Program-made: the position numbers and the translations under genes
Shown: positions 1 through 7,701 of the stretch, piece by piece
How positions within the stretch are numbered: position 1 is the stretch's first letter
How the letters are laid out: every line of letters begins with the position of its first letter
Source of the DNA: Kiritimatiellia bacterium
GTDB lineage: Bacteria; Verrucomicrobiota; Kiritimatiellia; RFP12; UBA1067
Length of the DNA stretch: 18,796 bases
Direction of reading: 5' to 3'
Assembly: GCA_017648225.1 (NCBI GenBank)
Contig: JAGCJE010000100.1
Coordinates: forward strand, 1-18,796
Notes under the pieces: generated by a model
What the model was told of the DNA's origin: nothing
Databases searched by the model: none
Seen by the model: the letters and a program-made list of their open reading frames with translations, nothing else

Positions 1-2926
1 ACGTGTGGGCGATGGCCACGTCGAGCTTTGACGTGAGTTTGTCTCCCCACGCGCCGATGGCCTGGGGCTTGCCGTTCTCGTTGGGCCATATCTGACCATC
101 GGCGTAACTCCAGCGAGCCTGATGAAAATTCTTAAGATAGCGCCTCACAGCCTCCTTTACCGCGATTCGCCCGAAAAGCCATTCCGTACGGCGGGCGACA
201 GAACCCTTCATCTTCGCGGCCTCGCGTCTTTCTGGGGCGTTAAGGACGACGTTGCTTAAAATCTTGAGCCACAGCTCCTCGTTGCGCTCGAACATCGCGT
301 ACGGGACGTCGGTTATGACGGCCGACGCGACGTCCGTCCCGGGATTTCCGAAAACCTCGGCAGGCACACTCTCCGAAATGAAACTCGTCGCCGGCTGAAG
401 AACCATATCGCAGAAATTCTTAGGTACGCGCTCGGTGATCTCCTCCCATCCGTCGATCTCCATGACGACGTTGCCGTTTCCGCCCGTCACCGTTATGTCG
501 CAAAGATGGGAACGCGGTGTCACGCCTGTAAGCCGCAGATAGCAGTTGAGGCGCGAACCCTCCTTTAGCCCCGGACCCTTCATCTCGAGACGCCTGAAGC
601 GGAACGGGAACGAGAACGCGCCCGTGAACTTCTCGTGGCAGCGCCACAGCATGAATCCGCTCGTCACGATCTGGAGAAGAAGCGGGTTGACCGTCCACGA
701 CGGCATCAGCGTGAACGTCACGCTGCCCGACGACGAAGGAACCTCAACCTCGTAGTTGATTCCGCTTTCGGCCCAGCTCTCCGCGAACACGATTCCGCGC
801 AGGCGGCTGCCGAAGCCGAGCTTCGACGGATAGATGTCGCGCCCTGACCAGTGGACGCTGCGCGGATGCGCCAGCGGCTCGACCTGGGCGCTCGTCGGCT
901 CGAGGCGCTCGGCGGCCATGATGAAGTTCGCCTCCATGAGCGGCCACGTGAACTGGGCGTCCGGAGTGTCGTCGCGTATCTGCACCTTGACCGCGGCGGT
1001 CGACGGGTCGGCGGGCGAAACGCGCTCGGCCTTCACCGTAAGCTTAAGCTCGCCCTTCGAAAACGCGACGCGGCGGCGGCAGATGAAATCCTCGATCCTC
1101 ACCAGAACGCGGTTCGGAACGACGCGCTGCGCCGTCTCGGCCATAATCTCGACCGCGAACGGAATCGGCAGCAGAACGAGACCGCGCAGATTGGGATCGG
1201 AATACGAAAGCTGGCTTACGCCGTACGCGAAATCGGCGATGAACGGGGCGTCGGAAATCCTGAAGAGCTTCGTGAACTCGTAAGATACGCCCGGTATCGA
1301 CTCCGTCGGCGGCGCGTCGGAAATAAGCGGATCGCTCGTTCCGGCGGCGAACTGGAGACGGGAACTTTCGCGGGCCGCCTTTACCGCGGCGCGCTCGGCG
1401 GCGCGTGAGCCGCGCGCCTTGGGCTCGCCCGTGTACGCCAGCGCCGTCGCGACAGGCTCGCCGAGCAATGTCATCCTCGGAAACGATCGCGAGAGTTTAC
1501 GCTCGATGACCGTCCTGAACTCCATCGAGAGCGTCGCGTCAAAATCGAGTTTCCGGGCACGGCGGCGGACGAAGAATCCCGATATGTCCAGACCGGCGCC
1601 GAGCGCGGCCAGCTGCGCGAGCGCGTGCTGCACCTGAAGGAGCGAACGGCGGTGAATCGAATTGAGCGCGACTGCGGCGAACTGGCGACCGGAAAGAGTC
1701 TCCTCGACGGCGCCCGTCATGATTCCGCGCGGACCTACCTCGACAAATACCCTGTAACCGTCCTCATGCATCTTGCGAATCGTCTGGGCGAACAAAACCG
1801 GCTTCGCCCAGCGCTCCGCCGTATCCCTGCGCGCGACGCGCGGACTCTCGGGGAGTCTATCCGCGATGGCGCACGAATAAACCTCGCATACGCTTTTATG
1901 CTTCATGTAGTCGGTCGCGAACTTCTTGATCGCGGGGACTATCGGCGAACAGTCCGGAGTGTTGAACGGTTTATCCAGCTCGAGCCTCAGGATTCTTATT
2001 CCCGCGTTCGCGAACGCCTTCATCGCCGTTTCCTCGAAATCCGGCTCAATCGCGAGGGTCTTCATTTTAGGTGAAAAATCACAGACGAGATAAACCTTCT
2101 TTTTCGGAAAGGAGGCGAGGACGGCATTAAGGTCCTCCTCATGGCGGACCATCGCCGTAACCATGACGATCTTAGGAAGTCCCTTGTTGTCGACCGCCTT
2201 GCTGACGATTTTGTAAATGTCGCGAAGAGCCTTCACGCGCTCGGTACGGGACGTTGCGGCGGATGTCGCCCCGGACTTCACGACGGCCGCGAGATCGCCG
2301 CCGCCGCATCCGACCACGCCGTCCGGCTTAAGCCCCGCCGCGTCGAGGAGACGGGACATCGCCGCGCATCCGGCATACGTCGCCACGAGCGCCTGCGAAT
2401 ACGCGCCAGAACTGAAAATGTCGGCATCGTGTCTGTAATAAGGCGCCGGCGGAAAAATGAAATTCGACGGTGTGAATCCCGGCTCGCCGACAAGAGCCTC
2501 TTCAAGCTCGTCGAACGGTGCGCGGCATTCCGGATGCAAGACGACAAGATCGCGCAGCATGTCGGGATAGAACGAAATCGCGCCGGGGAAAACAAAAGCG
2601 AGTTTACCCTTACCTTCACCCAATAAATGATCTCGGAAATAATAGGTCCCACTCTTATCCTTGAGGCGCGTCACCGTCCCGGACTCGAGACGGCTCTTCG
2701 CAGACGAAAGACGCTCGCGCAGATCCTGGATCGACGAGGCAACGAGAGCGAGAACGCTTTCGCCGCGCATAAGACTGCATGTATAGGCGACGTTGACGAG
2801 CGAACAGTCGGGTATTCTGTCGATGAACGTTATGAGCCGCGAAATCTCCTCGACGAGTTTCACGTCGTTCTCGGCCGAGATGACGACGAGCTCCGTCCCT
2901 CCGATAATCGAAAAATCAGCCGTCAT
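1..2926 (-). CDS. PKS-like acyltransferase-dehydratase-phosphopantetheinyl transferase protein, catalytic residues lost (partial, runs off left edge)
   Basis: An uninterrupted minus-strand frame of 975 codons starts at ATG 2926, overlapping the stop of the preceding ketosynthase gene as ATGA, and is still open at base 1. Domain order, read directly: acyltransferase (about residues 105-400, with FPG at 113-115 and the C-terminal EVGPRG at 396-401), a linker of about 140 residues, a double-hotdog dehydratase (about 545-830), then the start of an Sfp/enediyne-type phosphopantetheinyl transferase (WLFGRIAVKEAVR at 916-928, AIAHT at the edge). The acyltransferase nucleophile motif GHSxG reads G-C-G-G-G (206-210), and the FPGQGS loop reads FPGAIS. 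The dehydratase His motif reads A-D-F-A-Y-G (Phe566), and its LLDxxxQ Asp position reads Gln752. No carrier-protein DSL motif or ketoreductase is visible. The layout resembles C-terminal parts of PUFA, enediyne and heterocyst-glycolipid synthases. I infer a non-catalytic or scaffold role for AT and DH; the transferase may be active. Confidence 0.85.
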   Translation of the reverse strand, partial: MTADFSIIGGTELVVISAENDVKLVEEISRLITFIDRIPDCSLVNVAYTCSLMRGESVLALVASSIQDLRERLSSAKSRLESGTVTRLKDKSGTYYFRDHLLGEGKGKLAFVFPGAISFYPDMLRDLVVLHPECRAPFDELEEALVGEPGFTPSNFIFPPAPYYRHDADIFSSGAYSQALVATYAGCAAMSRLLDAAGLKPDGVVGCGGGDLAAVVKSGATSAATSRTERVKALRDIYKIVSKAVDNKGLPKIVMVTAMVRHEEDLNAVLASFPKKKVYLVCDFSPKMKTLAIEPDFEETAMKAFANAGIRILRLELDKPFNTPDCSPIVPAIKKFATDYMKHKSVCEVYSCAIADRLPESPRVARRDTAERWAKPVLFAQTIRKMHEDGYRVFVEVGPRGIMTGAVEETLSGRQFAAVALNSIHRRSLLQVQHALAQLAALGAGLDISGFFVRRRARKLDFDATLSMEFRTVIERKLSRSFPRMTLLGEPVATALAYTGEPKARGSRAAERAAVKAARESSRLQFAAGTSDPLISDAPPTESIPGVSYEFTKLFRISDAPFIADFAYGVSQLSYSDPNLRGLVLLPIPFAVEIMAETAQRVVPNRVLVRIEDFICRRRVAFSKGELKLTVKAERVSPADPSTAAVKVQIRDDTPDAQFTWPLMEANFIMAAERLEPTSAQVEPLAHPRSVHWSGRDIYPSKLGFGSRLRGIVFAESWAESGINYEVEVPSSSGSVTFTLMPSWTVNPLLLQIVTSGFMLWRCHEKFTGAFSFPFRFRRLEMKGPGLKEGSRLNCYLRLTGVTPRSHLCDITVTGGNGNVVMEIDGWEEITERVPKNFCDMVLQPATSFISESVPAEVFGNPGTDVASAVITDVPYAMFERNEELWLKILSNVVLNAPERREAAKMKGSVARRTEWLFGRIAVKEAVRRYLKNFHQARWSYADGQIWPNENGKPQAIGAWGDKLTSKLDVAIAHT

Positions 2927-4326
2927 ATCCTGTCCTCCGGCTCCTCTTCAAGAACGATCGCCGCGCTGCGGCCTTCGCGGCTCGCGACGCCGATGGGATT
3001 GCTTGGAATGAAGTTCGACGCCATAACCGCCGCGCGGCGCGGGTTGGAGCTGTCGCCCGTGATCCACGGCCTCGGCTCGGTAAGCAGGTAAGCGCTCGAA
3101 CCGAGATTCGCGATCGCCTCGGACGGATGGTCCGGCGTAACCTGCGGCGGAAGCACCCTGTAGCGCAACGCAAGCGCGGCCTTTACGATTCCCGCCGACA
3201 TCGACGATCTCATGGTGTGGCCGATGTTACCCTTCACGGATCCGACTCCGACGAGAGGTCCGCCCGGACGGTGTTCGCCCCAGAGCCGCTGGATCGCCTC
3301 GATTTCGCGACTCTCCATTTCCGTTATCCCCGAACCGTCAGCCTCTATAAGCCCGATCGACGGAACCGTAGCGCCCGCCCTGTCTATGGCGTCCGAAAGA
3401 ATGCGAGACGGATCATCCTCCGGATTATGACCGATGGAAACGGATTTTATAAGAGCGTAAATCCTGTTGCGCGCCTTGAGCGCGTCTTCACGGCGTTTGA
3501 GAACGAACATCGCCCCGCCTTCTCCGGGTATCGTGCCGTCGCCATCCTGTTCGAACGGGTGCAGTTCATGACGCGTCGAGAAGCGCACTTCTCCTGAAAG
3601 TCCTTCGAGATAGGCGCGGCTCATCGGAGGCGTTATCGCGCCTGCGAGCGCGACGTCGGCACGGCCCGAGCGCAAATCGTCGAGCGCATCCATCAGCGCC
3701 GCGCCTCCGCTTAAGATACCCGCGTCGAGAATCGTGGCGGCGCCCGAAAATGAGCATTCGCGGGCGATCCATGAAACGAAGCGGTAGCCGGAACCGAGAA
3801 GAAAAGACGCGGCGTTCGGCTCGGGAAGCGACTCCTTTAACTTATCCCTCATCGACTCGAGCGATTCGAGCGGAGCATTAGGCATGAACCGGCGGATGAT
3901 ATCCATCGTCTGGTCGAGAAAATATGTATGCTGCAACCAATTGATAGTCGATGAATTGAAAGGCGGCGCATAACCGAGACGGACCGTGCCGCGGATAGGC
4001 TCTCTCGAATGAAGACGGATCGACGCGTCGGTTAAAGCATCGAACGCGAGCTGGGTCGCAAAATAAAGATCCTGGTTCTCGCCGGCGTTCACCTGACGCG
4101 GAAAATTCTGCATCGAGGGAACGCACGAATACAACTCTCCGAGCTGGCCGAGCCTAACGGGATAAGATCTGCCGAAAATGCTCCGCTGGCCGTGGGGCAG
4201 TTCCGCGTCGGCGCCCGGCACCGTAAGCATGCTGCGTCTGGCCATGATAGCGTCCCAGTACGCCTGGGGCGTACTGCAACCGGCGAACCGGCAACTCATG
4301 CCTACTATAGCTATCGCTGTATCCAT
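2923..4326 (-). CDS. stand-alone type I PKS-style ketosynthase, active-site Cys replaced (KS-like / chain-length-factor-like)
   Basis: 467 residues. The N-terminus IAIVGMSCRFAG and the KxNIGHT segment (His370) identify the modular-PKS/PUFA-type ketosynthase fold. The nucleophile motif DTACSSS is replaced by D-A-G-I-L-S-G (201-207), so Ile204 stands where the Cys should be. The first catalytic His (EAHGTGT) is Asp330 in EADGSGI. The C-terminal FGFGGTNAH loop is also lost (ASNFIPSNPIG). The protein therefore should not condense acyl chains. In the family, such subunits act as chain-length factors, as in PfaC or type II CLFs, or as the inactive KS of PfaB-like proteins. It is the first gene after a good promoter and is translationally coupled (ATGA) to the AT-DH-PPT gene. 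The start ATG has only a weak ribosome site. It could alternatively be a decaying gene, but the frame is fully open and the fold motifs are preserved. Confidence 0.9.
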   Translation of the reverse strand: MDTAIAIVGMSCRFAGCSTPQAYWDAIMARRSMLTVPGADAELPHGQRSIFGRSYPVRLGQLGELYSCVPSMQNFPRQVNAGENQDLYFATQLAFDALTDASIRLHSREPIRGTVRLGYAPPFNSSTINWLQHTYFLDQTMDIIRRFMPNAPLESLESMRDKLKESLPEPNAASFLLGSGYRFVSWIARECSFSGAATILDAGILSGGAALMDALDDLRSGRADVALAGAITPPMSRAYLEGLSGEVRFSTRHELHPFEQDGDGTIPGEGGAMFVLKRREDALKARNRIYALIKSVSIGHNPEDDPSRILSDAIDRAGATVPSIGLIEADGSGITEMESREIEAIQRLWGEHRPGGPLVGVGSVKGNIGHTMRSSMSAGIVKAALALRYRVLPPQVTPDHPSEAIANLGSSAYLLTEPRPWITGDSSNPRRAAVMASNFIPSNPIGVASREGRSAAIVLEEEPEDRI

Positions 4327-4400
4327 CTTTTTTCAACATCCCTTTCGTTCGTTTCACTCACAAGGGGATGAAAATTTAGTATTACAACCGGTGGCGTCAT

Positions 4401-4415
4401 CCTATAGCCAATAGG
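4401..4415. repeat. short perfect palindrome, possible operator
   Basis: CCTAT-AGCCA-ATAGG is a perfect 5-bp inverted repeat with a 5-bp centre. It lies about 27-41 nt downstream of the predicted start of the minus-strand PKS-like transcript. It could be an operator or a small leader hairpin. Function is inference only, and a 5-bp arm can occur by chance. Confidence 0.3.
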
Positions 4416-4448
4416 ATTATAATATTAAACCCCAGAAGCAATACAAAC

Positions 4449-4478
4449 AGTATACCCAATCCTTATTGCGATAGTCAA
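4449..4478 (-). promoter_or_regulatory. sigma-70-type promoter of the PKS-like operon
   Basis: On the minus strand, TTGACT (4478-4473) and TATACT (4454-4449) are separated by 18 bp. Both differ from consensus at one position. The predicted start is near 4442, giving a leader of about 115 nt before the ATG at 4326. A second, weaker TTGTAT/TATAAT pair with 19-bp spacing (4446-4416) overlaps it. Confidence 0.65.
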
Positions 4479-4507
4479 CCTTATTCCAGCTCAAGGCACA
4501 CAATTGC

Positions 4508-4537
4508 TTGTACTAATTAGGTCTCCTTTGATAAAAT
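4508..4537 (+). promoter_or_regulatory. extended -10 promoter of the SDR-phosphoesterase-dinB operon, near-leaderless
   Basis: TG-A-TAAAAT (4529-4537) is an extended -10 element, with a weak TTGTAC -35 (4508-4513) 18 bp upstream. The ATG at 4547 lies only 9 nt beyond the -10, so the predicted 5' leader is about 0-3 nt, and no purine-rich ribosome site sits at the right distance. This resembles the promoters before the APE-like genes. Confidence 0.5.
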
Positions 4538-4546
4538 AGACGCATC

Positions 4547-5335
4547 ATGTCAAAAACCGTTCTTATAACAGGCGCGAGTTCCGGAATCGGCGAGGCTCTG
4601 GCCCTTGAGTGCGCCAAACGCGGAGATACGCTTTTCCTCTGCGGACGCAACGCCGACCGCCTCAGATCCGTCGCTGAAGCATGCCGCGCGTCGGGCGCCG
4701 TCGTATATGCCGAAACGGTCGACGTCAGAGACGCGGCGGCGGTCGGGGCCTGGATGAAGAAAAGCGACGGAATATCTCCCCTCGAAATCGTTTTCTCCAA
4801 CGCCGGAGTCGGCACGGGCGAAGAAACCGAAAAGAACGTGAGGATGACATTCGACATAAACGTCGGCGGAACAGTAAATGCCGTTCTCCCCGCGATTGAA
4901 ATTTTCAGAAAGCGAGCCAAAGAGAAATCTGATCCGGGGCTGAGACAGATTCTGATTACGGCATCGATCGCCGGGTACGGGCCCCTTAAAAGCTGCCCAT
5001 CATATTCGGCGACCAAGAGCTGCGTGAAAACGTGGGCGCTCGCACTGAGAGGAATGCTCAAACCCGAAGGCATACGCGTCAATGCGATCTGCCCGGGATT
5101 TATCCGCTCGCGCCTCACAGACAAAAACACGTGCCCTATGCCCTTTTTCATGGAGGCCGACAAAGCGGCAAAAATCATCCTCAAACGCGCGGAGCGCAAT
5201 GTCGGGCTCATCGCGTTCCCGTGGCCGATGCGTCTGGCGACGTGGTTTCTTTCAATTCTTCCGTTCAGACTCAATGAACTGATAAACTCGATCCTCCCCG
5301 AGAAAATATCAGCCGGAAAACCCAAAATGCTTTAA
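4547..5335 (+). CDS. short-chain dehydrogenase/reductase (SDR), NAD(P)-dependent
   Basis: 262 residues, a classical SDR length. The Rossmann dinucleotide loop TGASSGIG is at residues 8-15, NAG at 85-87, catalytic Ser140, and Y153xxxK157. It should reduce or oxidise a carbonyl/hydroxyl group with NAD(P)H, but the substrate cannot be read from sequence. The last 60 or so residues are rich in hydrophobic and aromatic positions (FPWPMRLATWFLSILPF) and may lie against the membrane, as in SDRs acting on lipid or acyl substrates. It is the first gene of a plus-strand group, diverging from the PKS-like pair, and its stop is 3 nt before the phosphoesterase start. It is more distant from FabG than the ketoreductase at 10237-10959, so a direct role in either synthase is possible but unproven. 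Confidence 0.9.
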   Translation: MSKTVLITGASSGIGEALALECAKRGDTLFLCGRNADRLRSVAEACRASGAVVYAETVDVRDAAAVGAWMKKSDGISPLEIVFSNAGVGTGEETEKNVRMTFDINVGGTVNAVLPAIEIFRKRAKEKSDPGLRQILITASIAGYGPLKSCPSYSATKSCVKTWALALRGMLKPEGIRVNAICPGFIRSRLTDKNTCPMPFFMEADKAAKIILKRAERNVGLIAFPWPMRLATWFLSILPFRLNELINSILPEKISAGKPKML

Positions 5336-5338
5336 CGA

Positions 5339-6454
5339 ATGATCTACGCCGTCTTATCCGATATCCACGCGAACGAATCGGCCTTACGAAAAGTTCTCGA
5401 CGACGCCAAGGCTCACGGGGCCCAGCGCATCGTCTGTCTCGGTGATGTCGTGGGATACGGACCACTTCCCTCCGAAACGCTCAATCTTCTTCTCTCGCAA
5501 AATGCGACAATCATCGCGGGAAACCACGATGACGCAGTTTCTGGGCGAGTCGACGAAGACGACTTCATAGATCTCGCGCGCGGCGCCGTTCTGAGACACC
5601 GCGAAATGCTGCCCCTGAAATCGCGCGATATTCTCTCGTCCCTCCCGTATACAGTCACGTTCGGAGAAGCGGTTGCATCGCATGGTGATTTTACGGAACC
5701 CGAAAAGTTCAACTACATTGAAAGCGAGGAAGATGCCGCGATTAATTTTTCCTCGATTAACTCGCACCTCGCTTTTGTCGGCCATACGCATGTTCCCTGC
5801 ATCTATCTCACAGGCCAATCTGGGACAGTCTACAAAATCGATCCTCAAGATTTCACAGTAGAGGACGGCAAGCGCTATATTGTAAATCCGGGCTCTGTCG
5901 GATATCCGCGCGAAAAGGACGGGAAGTGCTTCTCCTCCTACGTGCTATATGATTCCGACGAGCGAACCGTGACTTTCCGATTTATCCCCTTCGCCGTTTC
6001 TTCGGTTATGCAACGCGGAGAAAACCCGAAAAGAATTAAAAAGCGCATTCTTATCCTTGCAGCCGCTGCACTCTCGCTGACAACTGCGCTCGTGGCGTGG
6101 TTCTGCATCCCGAAGGAAGAAGTTTCAATTACTCAGGTCGTAGCCGATGACGAAAGCGCCCTCATGGTTGAAGAGCGGATTTTAGACATCTCCCCCGAGA
6201 AACGACACTTCAAAGTTAATCTTCAATTGGATTTTCGCGGCGGCTCCGCGCCCGCTAATGTTCATGTCGCATTTATCGACGCCGACGGAAAGACGATGAC
6301 AGAAAAGGTTGAAACCGTAAAATCGTCCTGGTCTAAAAAAGAGGTAATCGGCGAAGATATCCGCAAAAGCGCTAAGCAGATAAAAATCACGGTTAAGAAA
6401 CAGAAGCCTGAAGAAGAAATCACGATCAAGGAATTCAAGCCGATAGTTTTCTAA
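5339..6454 (+). CDS. calcineurin-like metallophosphoesterase with C-terminal membrane segment and extra domain
   Basis: 371 residues. All metal-binding motifs of the YfcE/Mre11-like phosphoesterase fold are present: DxH (Asp8, His10), GD (Asp36), GNHD (61-64), SHGD (His115) and GHTH (148-151). The catalytic domain ends near residue 220. A hydrophobic segment at about 236-256 follows a basic stretch (KRIKKR), and a roughly 110-residue charged, strand-rich tail follows that. With positive residues before the helix, the catalytic domain should be cytoplasmic and the tail periplasmic. Stand-alone YfcE-type enzymes lack both additions. The gene starts 3 nt after the SDR stop with no clear ribosome site, so it may rely on coupling. 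Substrate is unknown. Confidence 0.9.
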   Translation: MIYAVLSDIHANESALRKVLDDAKAHGAQRIVCLGDVVGYGPLPSETLNLLLSQNATIIAGNHDDAVSGRVDEDDFIDLARGAVLRHREMLPLKSRDILSSLPYTVTFGEAVASHGDFTEPEKFNYIESEEDAAINFSSINSHLAFVGHTHVPCIYLTGQSGTVYKIDPQDFTVEDGKRYIVNPGSVGYPREKDGKCFSSYVLYDSDERTVTFRFIPFAVSSVMQRGENPKRIKKRILILAAAALSLTTALVAWFCIPKEEVSITQVVADDESALMVEERILDISPEKRHFKVNLQLDFRGGSAPANVHVAFIDADGKTMTEKVETVKSSWSKKEVIGEDIRKSAKQIKITVKKQKPEEEITIKEFKPIVF

Positions 6455-6483
6455 ATGTTGCCCAAAGGTCGCAGAGGTTGAAA

Positions 6484-7692
6484 ATGAAGACGATACTTCA
6501 TGTCGATATGGATGCGTTTTTCGCATCGGTCGAACTCCTCGTCCATCCGGAATGGCGGGGTAAGCCTCTAATCGTCGGCTCAGGGCCGCACGAGCGCGGC
6601 GTCGTTTCAACCTGCTCGTACGAAGCGCGCAAATACGGCATTCACTCCGCGATGCCGTCGCGCCGAGCATATCAGCTCTGCCCGCATGCGATCTTCACTC
6701 CGCCCAACGGTGAGCTTTACGCCGAGGTGTCCCGGAAAGCGTTCGAAGTTTTCGAAAGTTTCACTCCCTACGTCGAGGGTGTTTCAATAGACGAGGCATT
6801 TCTCGACATCACTGGCTCAATACATCTTTACGGAAACGCGAGAGAGTTAGGAGAGGAACTGCGCAGGAAGATAAAGCGCGTCTGCGGCGTAACCTGTTCC
6901 GTCGGAATCGCGCCGAACCGACTCCTGGCGAAAATCGGCTCAGAAGAGAATAAACCGGACGGCCTTACTCTCATGCCCTTTGAGTCCGAGGAAATTGCCG
7001 GTTTTCTGAAATACAAACCGATATCGGTACTGTGGGGTGTCGGAAGAAAGACGGTTGAAATACTAAAACCGTACGGCATTACGGTTTGTGGCGACATCCA
7101 GGCGCTTCCCGTTGAGCGTCTTGCGGCAATTCTCGGCTCAAGATCCGCGGCGAACGCCCTTAAAAGTTATGCGCTCGGAATTTCAGACGACAACGTTTAC
7201 TGGAAGCCGTCAGGCGAAAAGTCCGTCTCCAACGAGCACACGTTCGGCGAAGACGAACCCGACCGGGATGTCGTACGCTCGAAGCTGATCGAACTCGCCG
7301 AGAGCGTCGGACGCAGATTCCGTCGTGAAAAAAGGTGGGCCAAAACCGCAAAAATAAAATTCCGCAACGCCGCTTTTGAAACAGTCTCGAAACAGATGCC
7401 TTTCGAGTCTCCGGCGCGCGACGATATTTCGTTCAGAGAAAAAGCGCTGGCTCTCTTCGACGGCCTGTGGCCGGGGAACGAACCCTCGCGCGGCGGAATG
7501 CGGGCGGCGCGGCTTATAGGATTCGGAGTGACGAACATTCAGGACGCACCCGACGCTGAAACGCAGCTCGATCTTTTCGAACCGCCCGACACGGAAAAGC
7601 TTAAAAAGCGCGAGCGCCTTTCCGACGCACTCGACAAGCTTCACGACCGCGGTCTGAACATTAGCTCTAAAACGACGCCGAAGCGCAGCTGA
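6484..7692 (+). CDS. dinB: DNA polymerase IV (Y-family translesion polymerase)
   Basis: 402 residues. HVDMDAFFASVE (catalytic Asp8) and SIDEAFLD (Asp103, Glu104) give the Y-family metal site, and the SYEARKYGIHSAMPS finger segment is intact. Thumb and little-finger regions follow. Near the end QLDLF (361-365) matches the beta-clamp-binding motif, which is followed by a 37-residue basic tail. It extends past lesions and mismatched ends with low fidelity. The ATG at 6484 is preferred because AGAGG lies about 6-7 nt upstream; an in-frame TTG at 6478 would overlap that site. It follows the phosphoesterase by 29 bp. No SOS/LexA box was recognised, and a DNA-repair gene between two biosynthetic loci is probably incidental. 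Confidence 0.97.
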   Translation: MKTILHVDMDAFFASVELLVHPEWRGKPLIVGSGPHERGVVSTCSYEARKYGIHSAMPSRRAYQLCPHAIFTPPNGELYAEVSRKAFEVFESFTPYVEGVSIDEAFLDITGSIHLYGNARELGEELRRKIKRVCGVTCSVGIAPNRLLAKIGSEENKPDGLTLMPFESEEIAGFLKYKPISVLWGVGRKTVEILKPYGITVCGDIQALPVERLAAILGSRSAANALKSYALGISDDNVYWKPSGEKSVSNEHTFGEDEPDRDVVRSKLIELAESVGRRFRREKRWAKTAKIKFRNAAFETVSKQMPFESPARDDISFREKALALFDGLWPGNEPSRGGMRAARLIGFGVTNIQDAPDAETQLDLFEPPDTEKLKKRERLSDALDKLHDRGLNISSKTTPKRS

Positions 7693-7701
7693 AACAGGGT
7701 C

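Noticed and set aside
851..2626. Plus-strand open frames at 851-1408, 1625-2074 and 2141-2626 that could be read as genes
   Set aside because: They are the exact antisense of the 975-codon AT-DH-PPT frame, use the same codon boundaries, are very Arg-rich and match no family. The minus-strand frame has recognisable domains throughout.
1..4326. Reading the left pair as an ordinary active PUFA or enediyne synthase
   Set aside because: Codon-by-codon reading of the AT, DH and KS catalytic motifs shows every key residue replaced, and no carrier or ketoreductase domain is present in the visible part.
6478..6483. TTG at 6478 as dinB start
   Set aside because: It lies within the ribosome-site region. 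ATG 6484 has proper spacing from AGAGG and gives the usual MKTILHVDMD N-terminus.
6455..6483. SOS/LexA box upstream of dinB
   Set aside because: No recognisable CTG-N10-CAG or other LexA-type palindrome in the short gap, and the gene appears to be read from the upstream operon promoter.
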